The notes under the pieces were generated by a model that saw only the letters and a program-made list of their open reading frames with translations, had not been told where the DNA came from and ran no database searches. From positions 1 to 64,000 of the forward strand of contig NZ_FNJQ01000011.1 in the NCBI RefSeq assembly GCF_900104055.1: a DNA stretch of 64,000 bases. Reading direction: 5' to 3'. The stretch is from Pseudoselenomonas ruminantium. GTDB taxonomy: Bacteria; Bacillota; Negativicutes; Selenomonadales; Selenomonadaceae. Positions 43,297 through 50,368 of this stretch are shown one piece after another. Each line of letters starts with the position of its first letter. The stretch's first letter is position 1. A program made the translations under genes and the position numbers.

Positions 43297-43357
43297 CCTG
43301 CACATTTGTTACACTTTTAATGTAGTTTTAATCTAAATCACGAAATTTCTGTTATGT

Positions 43358-44704
43358 TTACACCCGAATCAGCTTGATATGTCCCCGGCAGTAACGATAG
43401 AGGATGCCGATAAAGATGCCCGTGATCAGCCAGCTCACCGGATAGCAGGCCATCAGCGTGCCATAGGTGGGACTGGCGGGGAACAGCGTATAGAGCCAGG
43501 TGATGCGCACGCCGCAGATGCCCACCAGCGCGAGCAGTGCCGGCGGCAGCGAAAAGCCATAGCCGCGCAGTGCCCCGGACAGCACATCGATGAATACCTG
43601 CAGGAACTGCGGTGCCACAATGTACCAGAAGCGGATGATGCCCAGCTCCACCACGGTCTCGTCCGCATTGAAGATCGCAAAAAACTCCCGCGCAAACACG
43701 ATGACAATCGTGGCCATGCAAAGCGTACACGCAATATCCAGCAGCAAGCCTACCTTGGTAATCGCAAAGCAGCGCGGCAGATTGCCCGCCCCATAATTCT
43801 GGCTCACGAAGGTCGTCGTCGCCTGCGCAAAGGCATTCAGGAAGCAGTAGACATTGACCTCGATGGCAAAGGCCGCCGCTGAAGCCGCCATAGCATCCGG
43901 CCCCAGACTGTTCACCGCCGCCTGGATGAGGATGTTGGAAAAGGAAAAGACCATGCCCTGAATCCCGGCGGGCAGGCCGATGGCTGCAATCTCCCGCAGC
44001 ATTTTCCGGTCAAAGGCAAAATCCTTGAACTGCAGACGCAGGATATCCTGCGAATGCGTGAGGGACCAAAAGAGGATAAAGGAACTTACCCCCATGGCGA
44101 TGATCGTGCCCAAGGCCACGCCCATAACGCCCCAGCCCCAGCTCACGAAGAGCAGGTCCAGCGCGATATTGACCACACTGGCTGCTGCCAGCGCCACGAG
44201 CGGCGTGCGGGTATCGCCCCTGGCCCTCAGGATGGCCGCTTCAAAGTTATAGATACCGATAAAGGGCAAGCCGAGCAGATACACCCGCAGATAGGTTTCC
44301 GCCATTCCCTCCACTTCCGCCGGCACTTCCAACCAGTCAATGATGGGGGCAGCGAGGATTTCTCCTACTGCCAGCAGCAGGAAACCTGTGAGTATAGCCA
44401 GCGCAAAGGAAGTCTGCACCGCTGCGCCCACCTTTTCCGGCTTTTTCGCCCCGATAAAACGGGCGATGATCACATTTGCCCCCAGCGACAGCCCCATGAA
44501 CAGATTGACCAATATCCCAATCACCGAAATATTATTGCCCACCGCGGCCATGGCGTTCTTACCCACGAACTGCCCGAGCACCGCCACATCTGCCGCATTG
44601 AACAGCTGCTGCAGTACGCCCGTCAGGGCCAATGGTATGGCAAAGATGATCAGCTTATCCCAAAATGAGCCATGAAGCATGTCCATGTCCCGTGTGTTTA
44701 ACAT
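43358..44704 (-). CDS. MATE-family efflux transporter
   Basis: Inner-membrane multidrug/organic cation exporter driven by sodium or protons. The 448-residue protein has about twelve transmembrane segments in two halves, beginning GSFWDKLIIFAIPLALTGVL, with the family features GQFVGKNAMAAVGN and ARGDTRTPLVALAAASV. The ATG at 44704 lies 7 bases after GAGGTG; an upstream GTG overlaps that site and is unlikely. It is the leftmost gene of the - strand run before the mscS divergence. Its substrate cannot be read from the sequence. Confidence 0.92.
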   Translation of the reverse strand: MLNTRDMDMLHGSFWDKLIIFAIPLALTGVLQQLFNAADVAVLGQFVGKNAMAAVGNNISVIGILVNLFMGLSLGANVIIARFIGAKKPEKVGAAVQTSFALAILTGFLLLAVGEILAAPIIDWLEVPAEVEGMAETYLRVYLLGLPFIGIYNFEAAILRARGDTRTPLVALAAASVVNIALDLLFVSWGWGVMGVALGTIIAMGVSSFILFWSLTHSQDILRLQFKDFAFDRKMLREIAAIGLPAGIQGMVFSFSNILIQAAVNSLGPDAMAASAAAFAIEVNVYCFLNAFAQATTTFVSQNYGAGNLPRCFAITKVGLLLDIACTLCMATIVIVFAREFFAIFNADETVVELGIIRFWYIVAPQFLQVFIDVLSGALRGYGFSLPPALLALVGICGVRITWLYTLFPASPTYGTLMACYPVSWLITGIFIGILYRYCRGHIKLIRV

Positions 44705-44856
44705 GTATTTCACCTCATAAACCTTACCTAAATCGTAAACACGTCGAGGAATTATTATAACGCTAATGGTCGGATTTTACCATAGGAAATATAGCAAAAT
44801 CTAATTCTCCTGATGTATAATAGAAGATATTGTGAACACACAAGGGAGGAATTACT

Positions 44857-45915
44857 TTGCCGAATACAGACTGGATGAGCTGGATTGACTGGACTCATCT
44901 CCTAGAAATGCTGATTGTGCCCTTTTGTATCCTGATTGCCGCCCTGACCGCCGGCATCACCCTGAACCGCATGATCAAGAAACGGGTGCTGAACCGGCTG
45001 GCCAGCGACGAAACCAACTGGCAGAACATCTTCATCAACGCCCTGCAGGGCGTGCCCATCTCCTTCTGTCTCGTGGTGGGACTCTACTGGATCGTCAATA
45101 CCATCGACATCATCGAACCGTTGGTCAAGATCTTTTCCTATATATTATTCACGGTGATCATCCTGACCATCACCCGGGTTATCGCCCGCACGATCAGCGG
45201 CGTCATCGATATGCAGATTGAGCGTTCCCAGCAGAAGATGCCCAAGACCACGCTCTTGAATGCCATCGTCAACGGCATCATCTATGCCATGGGCATCCTC
45301 GTCGTGCTGCAATACTACGGCATCTCCATCGCCCCGATTCTCACCGCTTTGGGTGTTGGTGGTATGGCCGTGGCGCTGGCCCTGCAGGAAACCCTGGCCA
45401 ATATCTTCTCCGGCCTGCATCTGATTCTCTCCAAACAGCTGCGGCTCGGCGATTACGTCCATCTGAGCTCCGGTGAGGAAGGCCGCGTCACGGACATCAC
45501 CTGGCGTTTCACCACCATCGTCCCCGTAGGCGAGGGCAATATGGTCGTCATCCCGAATCAGAAGATTGCCTCCTCCATCATCACTAACTACAGCATGCCC
45601 CGCCACGACATCCTGATCAAGATTCCCGTGGGCGTGGCCTATAACAGCGATTTGGAAAAGGTCGAGGAAGTAACTCTTGACGTTGCCCGGCAGGTGCTGA
45701 CACAGCTCAACGAGCGCCTGGACAAAGACCGCCAGCCCGCCGTGCGCTTCTACAACTTCGGCGACAGCAGCATCGACTTCAACGTCCTGCTGCACTCCGC
45801 CCGCTTCGACAACCAATTCCTGCTCAAGCACGAATTCATCAAGGCCCTGACCGCCCGCTACCGCGAAGAAGGAATCGAAATCCCCTTCCCGATCCGGACC
45901 ATTGTACAGCAATAA
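44857..45915 (+). CDS. Small-conductance mechanosensitive channel (MscS family)
   Basis: Tension-gated channel of the inner membrane that protects against hypo-osmotic shock. The 352-residue protein has three to four N-terminal transmembrane helices, a pore helix rich in Gly/Ala (LGVGGMAVALALQETLANIF, about 166-185), the MscS beta domain (RLGDYVHLSSGEEGRVTDIT) and the cytoplasmic alpha/beta cage. The start is TTG at 44857, supported by GGGAGGA 6 bases upstream; ATG at 44872 is the alternative. A terminator made of two DnaA-box sequences follows. Confidence 0.92.
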   Translation: MPNTDWMSWIDWTHLLEMLIVPFCILIAALTAGITLNRMIKKRVLNRLASDETNWQNIFINALQGVPISFCLVVGLYWIVNTIDIIEPLVKIFSYILFTVIILTITRVIARTISGVIDMQIERSQQKMPKTTLLNAIVNGIIYAMGILVVLQYYGISIAPILTALGVGGMAVALALQETLANIFSGLHLILSKQLRLGDYVHLSSGEEGRVTDITWRFTTIVPVGEGNMVVIPNQKIASSIITNYSMPRHDILIKIPVGVAYNSDLEKVEEVTLDVARQVLTQLNERLDKDRQPAVRFYNFGDSSIDFNVLLHSARFDNQFLLKHEFIKALTARYREEGIEIPFPIRTIVQQ

Positions 45916-45938
45916 GAAAAGTACAGGTAGAACCTTCC

Positions 45939-45986
45939 AATTATCCACAAATTGCCAAGCCGGTAATTTGTGGATAACTTTTTTTC
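45939..45986 (+). terminator. mscS terminator formed by two inverted DnaA boxes
   Basis: TTATCCACAAATT (45941-45953) pairs perfectly with AATTTGTGGATAA (45965-45977), followed by CTTTTTTTTC. Each arm contains a perfect DnaA box. Confidence 0.75.
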
Positions 45987-46020
45987 GGCCCATTTTACAA
46001 GGTTTGCCGCCCCTTTCCTT

Positions 46021-46029
46021 TGTGGATAA
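46021..46029 (-). other. DnaA box
   Basis: A perfect TTATCCACA on the - strand, 35 bases upstream of the nrd promoter. With the two boxes in the mscS terminator this makes three within 89 bases. Confidence 0.5.
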
Positions 46030-46063
46030 CCCCGTGCATAAACAACTACATCTAGTATTTCTA

Positions 46064-46092
46064 TTGACTAACAGCCATACATATTGTATAAT
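46064..46092 (+). promoter_or_regulatory. Promoter of the nrdG operon
   Basis: TTGACT (46064-46069), a 17-base spacer and a perfect TATAAT (46087-46092). The leader of about 75 bases contains a perfect palindrome ACCACCAATGGTGGT near 46106-46120. No clear NrdR box is seen. Confidence 0.75.
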
Positions 46093-46172
46093 TTCCTTAC
46101 ATTCACCACCAATGGTGGTTCAAACGGACGCCCCCCTGACGGGTACAATAAATAAAAGGATAGGTGATTATC

Positions 46173-46460
46173 ATGATGGTAAATGATGTAGCAGTAACTG
46201 TCGATGGTCTCAGTGATGTAACGGAGGCAGAGATTGCCCAGTACATTGGCTATGTGGAAGAGCAGACCAACGAAAAACTGAATGAGCTGACGCTGACTCC
46301 GGCTGCTGACGGCCAGATTCATCTGGACTATGTACTGCAGCCCCAGAAATTCGAGCGCATCCGCCGCATCACCGGTTACCTGGTCGGTACCATCGACCGT
46401 TGGAATGATGCCAAGCGCGCCGAAGAACATGATCGCGTAAAGCATACCGTCATGCACTGA
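46173..46460 (+). CDS. Stand-alone NrdD C-terminal-tail-like protein
   Basis: A 95-residue protein whose last 35 residues (FERIRRITGYL...RWNDAKRAEEHDRVKH) match the extreme C-terminus of anaerobic ribonucleotide reductase NrdD (RRVxGYL...FNxGKxxEVxxRVKH). The zinc-finger cysteines and the glycyl-radical loop of NrdD are absent; the protein has no cysteine. The first 60 residues form an unrelated helix-rich part (VTEAEIAQYIGYVEEQTNEK). It ends two bases before the nrdG start (TGATATG), so translation is coupled. A role as an NrdD/NrdG adaptor is an inference. The ATG at 46173 follows AGGATAGGTG. Confidence 0.75.
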   Translation: MMVNDVAVTVDGLSDVTEAEIAQYIGYVEEQTNEKLNELTLTPAADGQIHLDYVLQPQKFERIRRITGYLVGTIDRWNDAKRAEEHDRVKHTVMH

Positions 46461-46461
46461 T

Positions 46462-46956
46462 ATGAGGATTCGCATTGCAGGTATCGTGGATGAATCCATC
46501 GTCGATGGCGATGGCCTGCGGCTCACAGTCTTCACACAGGGCTGCCCGCACCATTGCCCCGGCTGCCATAATCCCGCCACACACCCTGCCACCGGCGGCA
46601 GGGATGCCGATACCGATGAGATTCTCTCCCTCATCGACGCCAATCCCCTGCTCGACGGCATCACCTTCAGCGGCGGCGAGCCCTTCCTGCAGCCTGCTCC
46701 CCTGACAAAACTAGCCCGCCAGGCCCATGCCCGCGGGCTTGATGTATGGAGCTACACCGGCTTCACGCTGGAAGACCTGCTATCCAGGAACAATCCCGCC
46801 ATCGATGCTTTATTGAAGGAAATCGATGTGCTGGTAGATGGCCGTTACGAGGAGAAACTGCGGGATCTGACACTGAACTTCCGTGGCTCTGCCAATCAAA
46901 GAGTCATCGATATGAACGCCTATCGCAAAACCGGCATCATAAAAACCCTATACTAA
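46462..46956 (+). CDS. nrdG: Anaerobic ribonucleotide reductase activating protein (radical SAM)
   Basis: Generates the glycyl radical on NrdD using S-adenosylmethionine and a 4Fe-4S cluster. The 164-residue protein has the cluster motif C28-x3-C32-x2-C35 (GCPHHCPGC), the SAM-binding GGEPFLQ (about 72-78), and family features VDGDGLR and WSYTGFTLEDLL. nrdD itself is not in the window. The gene follows the NrdD-tail-like gene with coupled translation and ends at a bidirectional terminator. Confidence 0.93.
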   Translation: MRIRIAGIVDESIVDGDGLRLTVFTQGCPHHCPGCHNPATHPATGGRDADTDEILSLIDANPLLDGITFSGGEPFLQPAPLTKLARQAHARGLDVWSYTGFTLEDLLSRNNPAIDALLKEIDVLVDGRYEEKLRDLTLNFRGSANQRVIDMNAYRKTGIIKTLY

Positions 46957-46994
46957 AAAAGCCGACCAGACTTTTGAGCTGGTCGGCTTTTTGC
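46955..46994. terminator. Bidirectional terminator
   Basis: AAAAAAGCCGACCAG (46955-46969) pairs with CTGGTCGGCTTTTT (46979-46992), with T runs on both strands. It separates nrdG from the convergent stress-protein genes. Confidence 0.9.
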
Positions 46995-46997
46995 TGT

Positions 46998-47411
46998 TCA
47001 TTTCACAACCAGAACAGGGCATTTTGCCTGTTCCACGATATACTGGCTGACACTGCCCAGCAGTACGCCCTTCACGATTCCCAGGCCACGACTGCCCATG
47101 ATGATCAGGTCAATATCATTCGAGGCTGCAAAATCCAGGATCACTACGGCCGGCGAGCCGGTTTCGGAATAAGCTTCCTTCTCGATTCCGGAGGGTACCA
47201 TTTCCATGGCCCGGTCCAAGATCACATTGCCAGCCTTCGTGACTGCTTCGAGAATGGCATCAGACAGGCAGGCATTGATGGCCAGCTGATTGATATTGGC
47301 CACATAGAGGAAGTTCAGCTTTGCCTCGCAGATCTCTGCCATGGCAATGGCCTCTGCTACCGCACGGTCCGAACCTTCCGAACCATCTACCGGCACAAGA
47401 ATATTTTTCAT
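46998..47411 (-). CDS. Universal stress protein (UspA family)
   Basis: A 137-residue cytoplasmic protein of the ATP-binding Usp type. It has the N-terminal ILVPVDGSEGSDRA and the C-terminal nucleotide loop GSRGLGIVKGVLLGSVSQYI, matching G-2x-G-9x-G(S/T). The ATG at 47411 is preferred; two ATG codons just upstream are in frame. It is downstream of a second Usp gene, 22 bases apart, and probably in one transcript. Confidence 0.9.
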   Translation of the reverse strand: MKNILVPVDGSEGSDRAVAEAIAMAEICEAKLNFLYVANINQLAINACLSDAILEAVTKAGNVILDRAMEMVPSGIEKEAYSETGSPAVVILDFAASNDIDLIIMGSRGLGIVKGVLLGSVSQYIVEQAKCPVLVVK

Positions 47412-47433
47412 CATCAAGATTACCCCCTCAAAA

Positions 47434-47862
47434 TCATTTAACCACCATTACAGCCGTTTGGGCCCGCTCCACCAATTCCTGACTGACACTGCCGGCAAAG
47501 AAGCCTTCCACGACGCCTAAGCCCCGGCCGCCGGTCACGATGAGATCCGGCAGGCTTTCCTCAGCAAATTGCAGGATTTCCTCCACCGGCATCCCCGTAC
47601 GACAGTGGTATTCATACTTGAAATTCTCCGGCATACACCGCTTGATCATGGCCTGCGTCGCCACCTCATCGCTGCGCACATCCCCGACGACATCATCCGG
47701 CAGCCAGGTATCCTCCTGTGCATCCGTTTCGCTGGTGAAATACGTCACATGCAGGACATCCAACCTGGCCTCCATCTCCTCAGCCAGATTGATGGCGAAC
47801 TTCAGCGCCCGGCTGGAAGTATCCGACGCGTCCACCGGCACCAAAATACGGGATAACTTCAT
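47434..47862 (-). CDS. Universal stress protein (UspA family)
   Basis: A 142-residue Usp protein. It has ILVPVDASDTSSRA at the N-terminus and GGRGLGVVEGFFAGSVSQEL as the ATP-binding loop, both intact. Its central region (TETDAQEDTW-like acidic stretch) is longer than in its downstream neighbour. The two Usp proteins are distinct paralogues. AGGGGAGGT lies before the ATG. Confidence 0.9.
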   Translation of the reverse strand: MKLSRILVPVDASDTSSRALKFAINLAEEMEARLDVLHVTYFTSETDAQEDTWLPDDVVGDVRSDEVATQAMIKRCMPENFKYEYHCRTGMPVEEILQFAEESLPDLIVTGGRGLGVVEGFFAGSVSQELVERAQTAVMVVK

Positions 47863-47945
47863 CTAAACATACCTCCCCGTAATACGATATACTTAATATT
47901 TCGCGCCTGCCCCAATAAAATCCTGCCCTAGCCGCATAAAATACA

Positions 47946-47975
47946 TTGACATTTCTCAGCGGATAGTGATACACT
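47946..47975 (+). promoter_or_regulatory. Candidate promoter of the threonine dehydratase gene
   Basis: A perfect TTGACA (47946-47951), an 18-base spacer and TACACT (47970-47975), about 77 bases upstream of the start codon. Confidence 0.5.
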
Positions 47976-48052
47976 AAATAGAACACTTTATTAGAAATAA
48001 ATGCCTAAAAATCAAATATGTGTAAACAGAGAGTATCAAAGGAGGCCCACCC

Positions 48053-49303
48053 ATGTCCAAAGAAAAAGCCAGCCGCCCCAATAATGCCGAGATCGTCGCC
48101 CAAACCACCATCGCCGGAGTCTATCAAGCCGCCCGCAACTTAGAAGGCGTAGCGAAAAAGACACGCCTGATCGAAAGCGACTTCTTCTCAGAACTGTCCG
48201 GCAACCAGGTCTTCTTGAAACCCGAAAACCTCCAGCATACGGGCGCCTTCAAGCTGCGCGGTGCTTACAATAAAATCAGCCAGCTCACGCCCGAAGAACG
48301 CGCCAAGGGCGTCATCACCTCGTCCGCCGGCAACCATGCCCAGGGCGTGGCCTTTGCGGCGCAGAAGCTCGGCGTCAAGGCCGTGATCTGCATGCCCGCC
48401 ACCACGCCAATCCTCAAAGTCGAAGGCACGAAAGCCTTGGGCGCAGAAGTCGTGCTGCATGGTGACGGCTTTGACGACGCCTATGCCTACAGCCTCGAAC
48501 TGCAGAAACAGCATGGCTATGTCTACATCCATCCCTTCAACGACCTGCAGGTGCTCTTAGGCCAGGGCACCACGGCTCTGGAAATCATCGATGCCTGCAA
48601 GGATATCGATGCCATCCTCGTGCCCATCGGCGGCGGCGGCTTCGCTTCCGGCGTGGCGCTGGCCACCAAGCTCGTCAATCCCGATATCAAGGTCATCGGC
48701 GTGGAACCAGAAAATGCCGCCTGCATGAAGGCCGCCCTTGCCAAGGGAAAAGTCACGACGCTCAAATCCGCCGACACCGTAGCCGATGGCTGCGCCGTCA
48801 AGACCGCCGGCACGCTGACCTACGAATTCTGCAAGAAATACCTCGACGACATCATCACCGTTTCCGAAATGGAAATCATGGGCGCCCTGCTGTCGCTTAT
48901 CGAAAAGCACAAGCTCATTGCCGAAGGCGCTGGCGTCCTGTCGCTGGCCGCCCTTTCCAAGCTCCCGTTCAAGGGCAAGAAAGTAGCCGCCATCGTGAGC
49001 GGCGGCAATATCGATATTTCCACGATTTCTGCCCTGATTGAGAAGGCCAAGATTGCCCGTGGCCGCGTCTTCTGCTTCGGCGTCCTGCTGCCGGACAAAC
49101 CCGGCCAGCTTTTAAACGTTTCCCGCATCCTCGCCGAAGAGAACGCCAACGTCATCGAACTCAACCACAACCAGTCCAAGGTCACCAACAGCTTCAAGAA
49201 AGTAGTCCTCGAAGTCACCTGCGAGACCAATAACGAAGAACACATCCAGCGCATTGTCAAGGCACTGCACGATAACGGATATGAACTAGAACGGATTTAC
49301 TGA
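48053..49303 (+). CDS. Threonine ammonia-lyase with ACT domain
   Basis: PLP enzyme that deaminates threonine (and serine) to 2-oxobutanoate and ammonia. The 416-residue protein has the PLP lysine K67 in GAFKLRGAY, SSAGNHAQG (about 90-98), the glycine-rich phosphate loop PIGGGGFASG (about 190) and a C-terminal ACT domain (about 335-416, CFGVLLPDKPGQLLNVSRIL). Length and one ACT domain fit the catabolic/short type (tdcB or short ilvA) rather than the two-ACT biosynthetic enzyme. GGAGG lies 9 bases before the ATG. It is monocistronic. Confidence 0.92.
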   Translation: MSKEKASRPNNAEIVAQTTIAGVYQAARNLEGVAKKTRLIESDFFSELSGNQVFLKPENLQHTGAFKLRGAYNKISQLTPEERAKGVITSSAGNHAQGVAFAAQKLGVKAVICMPATTPILKVEGTKALGAEVVLHGDGFDDAYAYSLELQKQHGYVYIHPFNDLQVLLGQGTTALEIIDACKDIDAILVPIGGGGFASGVALATKLVNPDIKVIGVEPENAACMKAALAKGKVTTLKSADTVADGCAVKTAGTLTYEFCKKYLDDIITVSEMEIMGALLSLIEKHKLIAEGAGVLSLAALSKLPFKGKKVAAIVSGGNIDISTISALIEKAKIARGRVFCFGVLLPDKPGQLLNVSRILAEENANVIELNHNQSKVTNSFKKVVLEVTCETNNEEHIQRIVKALHDNGYELERIY

Positions 49304-49317
49304 TTGAGATTCTTCCC

Positions 49318-49346
49318 TTGACCTTCTACCACTGTATTGCTATAAT
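49318..49346 (+). promoter_or_regulatory. Promoter of the structured RNA / PBECR4 leader
   Basis: TTGACC (49318-49323), a 17-base spacer and a perfect TATAAT (49341-49346). It lies 14 bases after the threonine dehydratase stop. Confidence 0.8.
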
Positions 49347-49352
49347 CAAAGT

Positions 49353-49544
49353 ATAGAGAACTGGCAACACAGAGTGTCAGTATGGGCTAGGACTCCAAGA
49401 AGCGTGTCAGGAAGCGGGACTTGGATAGCTCCATGAAGGGTTTGGCCGTGTAACCTCAACCTGACTAGATGCACCTCGTTGTGCAGACAGAAAAACGGCC
49501 AAATTGCAGAAAAAGCTCTCGGCTTCTCACCAAGAGCTTTTTTT
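49353..49544 (+). ncRNA. Structured non-coding RNA or attenuator leader
   Basis: About 190 bases between a good promoter and a T-run terminator, with no open frame that has a ribosome site. By eye it folds into three stems. CTGGCA/TGTCAG spans 49361-49380. A long stem pairs TATGG, GCTA and TCCAAG (49381-49399) with CTTGGA, TAGC and CCATG (49420-49435), around a loop with AAGCGTGTCAGGAAGCGGGA. The third stem, TTTGGCCGT/ACGGCCAAA (49441-49503), encloses TGCAC...GTGCA. I do not recognise an Rfam family; it does not look like 6S, SRP or RNase P RNA. The PBECR4 gene starts 35 bases after the terminator. Confidence 0.6.
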
Positions 49545-49545
49545 G
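49512..49545 (+). terminator. Terminator of the structured RNA
   Basis: AAAGCTCT (49512-49519) pairs with AGAGCTTT (49533-49540), followed by TTTTG. Confidence 0.8.
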
Positions 49546-49578
49546 TTTGCATTAAGAAATCAAGGAATAACCATTGCT

Positions 49579-50277
49579 ATGAGTACCGATATTTTAAGAG
49601 ATGCTGCTTCTACCTTCCTTCACCTGACCAACTACGAATATCACATTATATTGGGCAGAAAAATGAAGCAAACGCATTTAACCATCAGATTCCTGCCAGA
49701 TAATTTTTACCATTTAGCAGGTCTGCAAAAACTAAAATCTGCCTATCCATTCCAGAACCTAGCTCATGATAAGGTATTTCGACAAATACTTTCACAGAAA
49801 ATAACTGCTAATGATATTTCCAAGGACAAAGCCTTCCCACTCATAAGTGACCGCTTAAAAGTATTAGCACACCTTGATACTATACTGGATAGCAATTTTT
49901 CCAACTTTTTTCGCTATGACAAGAATAAAATCCCTTTTTATTCCGCACTTTCTGCAGATTATATCGTGAAGGGAACCACACCACAAAGCATCATTACTTT
50001 TGCCACCTTCGTAAATAACAATAATGTATTTTATGGAAACTCCATATTTCCATTAAGCAATTTTGATTATTCAAAAGGACAGATGCAATATACTGTCCTG
50101 CTAAAGGAAAAACTTAATCTAAAGACCAATGAAGTAACAACATTGTTCCATCATAAAAAATACCATCTTGATGAAATACCAAACGCCGAAACCATCAAAG
50201 CTATGAAGGAAGTAAACACGTGCACAGACCTTGTTGGCCCATTTCATGCTATCGATGATTTAATGGATGAACTCTGA
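49579..50277 (+). CDS. PBECR4-type (phage barnase/EndoU/colicin-like nuclease 4) domain protein
   Basis: A 232-residue protein whose N-terminal half resembles the PBECR4 domain: YEYHIILGRKMKQTHLTIRF, FYHLAGLQKL and KVFRQILSQKIT. The domain is predicted to belong to a nuclease-like superfamily found in phages and mobile elements. The gene is clearly AT-richer than its neighbours and full of AAA/AAT codons, which suggests transfer. It lacks a signal peptide and has no adjacent antitoxin-like gene. The ATG at 49579 has AAGGAA about 12 bases upstream. The leader contains a structured RNA with a terminator. Confidence 0.7.
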   Translation: MSTDILRDAASTFLHLTNYEYHIILGRKMKQTHLTIRFLPDNFYHLAGLQKLKSAYPFQNLAHDKVFRQILSQKITANDISKDKAFPLISDRLKVLAHLDTILDSNFSNFFRYDKNKIPFYSALSADYIVKGTTPQSIITFATFVNNNNVFYGNSIFPLSNFDYSKGQMQYTVLLKEKLNLKTNEVTTLFHHKKYHLDEIPNAETIKAMKEVNTCTDLVGPFHAIDDLMDEL

Positions 50278-50315
50278 TACATCCTCAAACTGACAACTAT
50301 AGCAATCAATTCTAA

Positions 50316-50352
50316 AAATAAGAGCACTGCAGCCAGCAGTGCTCTTTATTTT
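50316..50352. terminator. Bidirectional terminator
   Basis: AGAGCACTGC (50321-50330) pairs with GCAGTGCTCT (50336-50345), with TTATTTTC on the + strand and TATTTTTAG on the - strand. It serves the PBECR4 and flagellin genes. Confidence 0.8.
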
Positions 50353-50368
50353 CTCTCACAGCTAGCAC

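Noticed and set aside
49353-49544. 6S, SRP or RNase P RNA assignment
   Set aside because: The long central bubble of 6S, the GGAAGCAGC-type SRP tip and the GAGGAAAGTCC start of RNase P are not present; the RNA shows separate stems instead.
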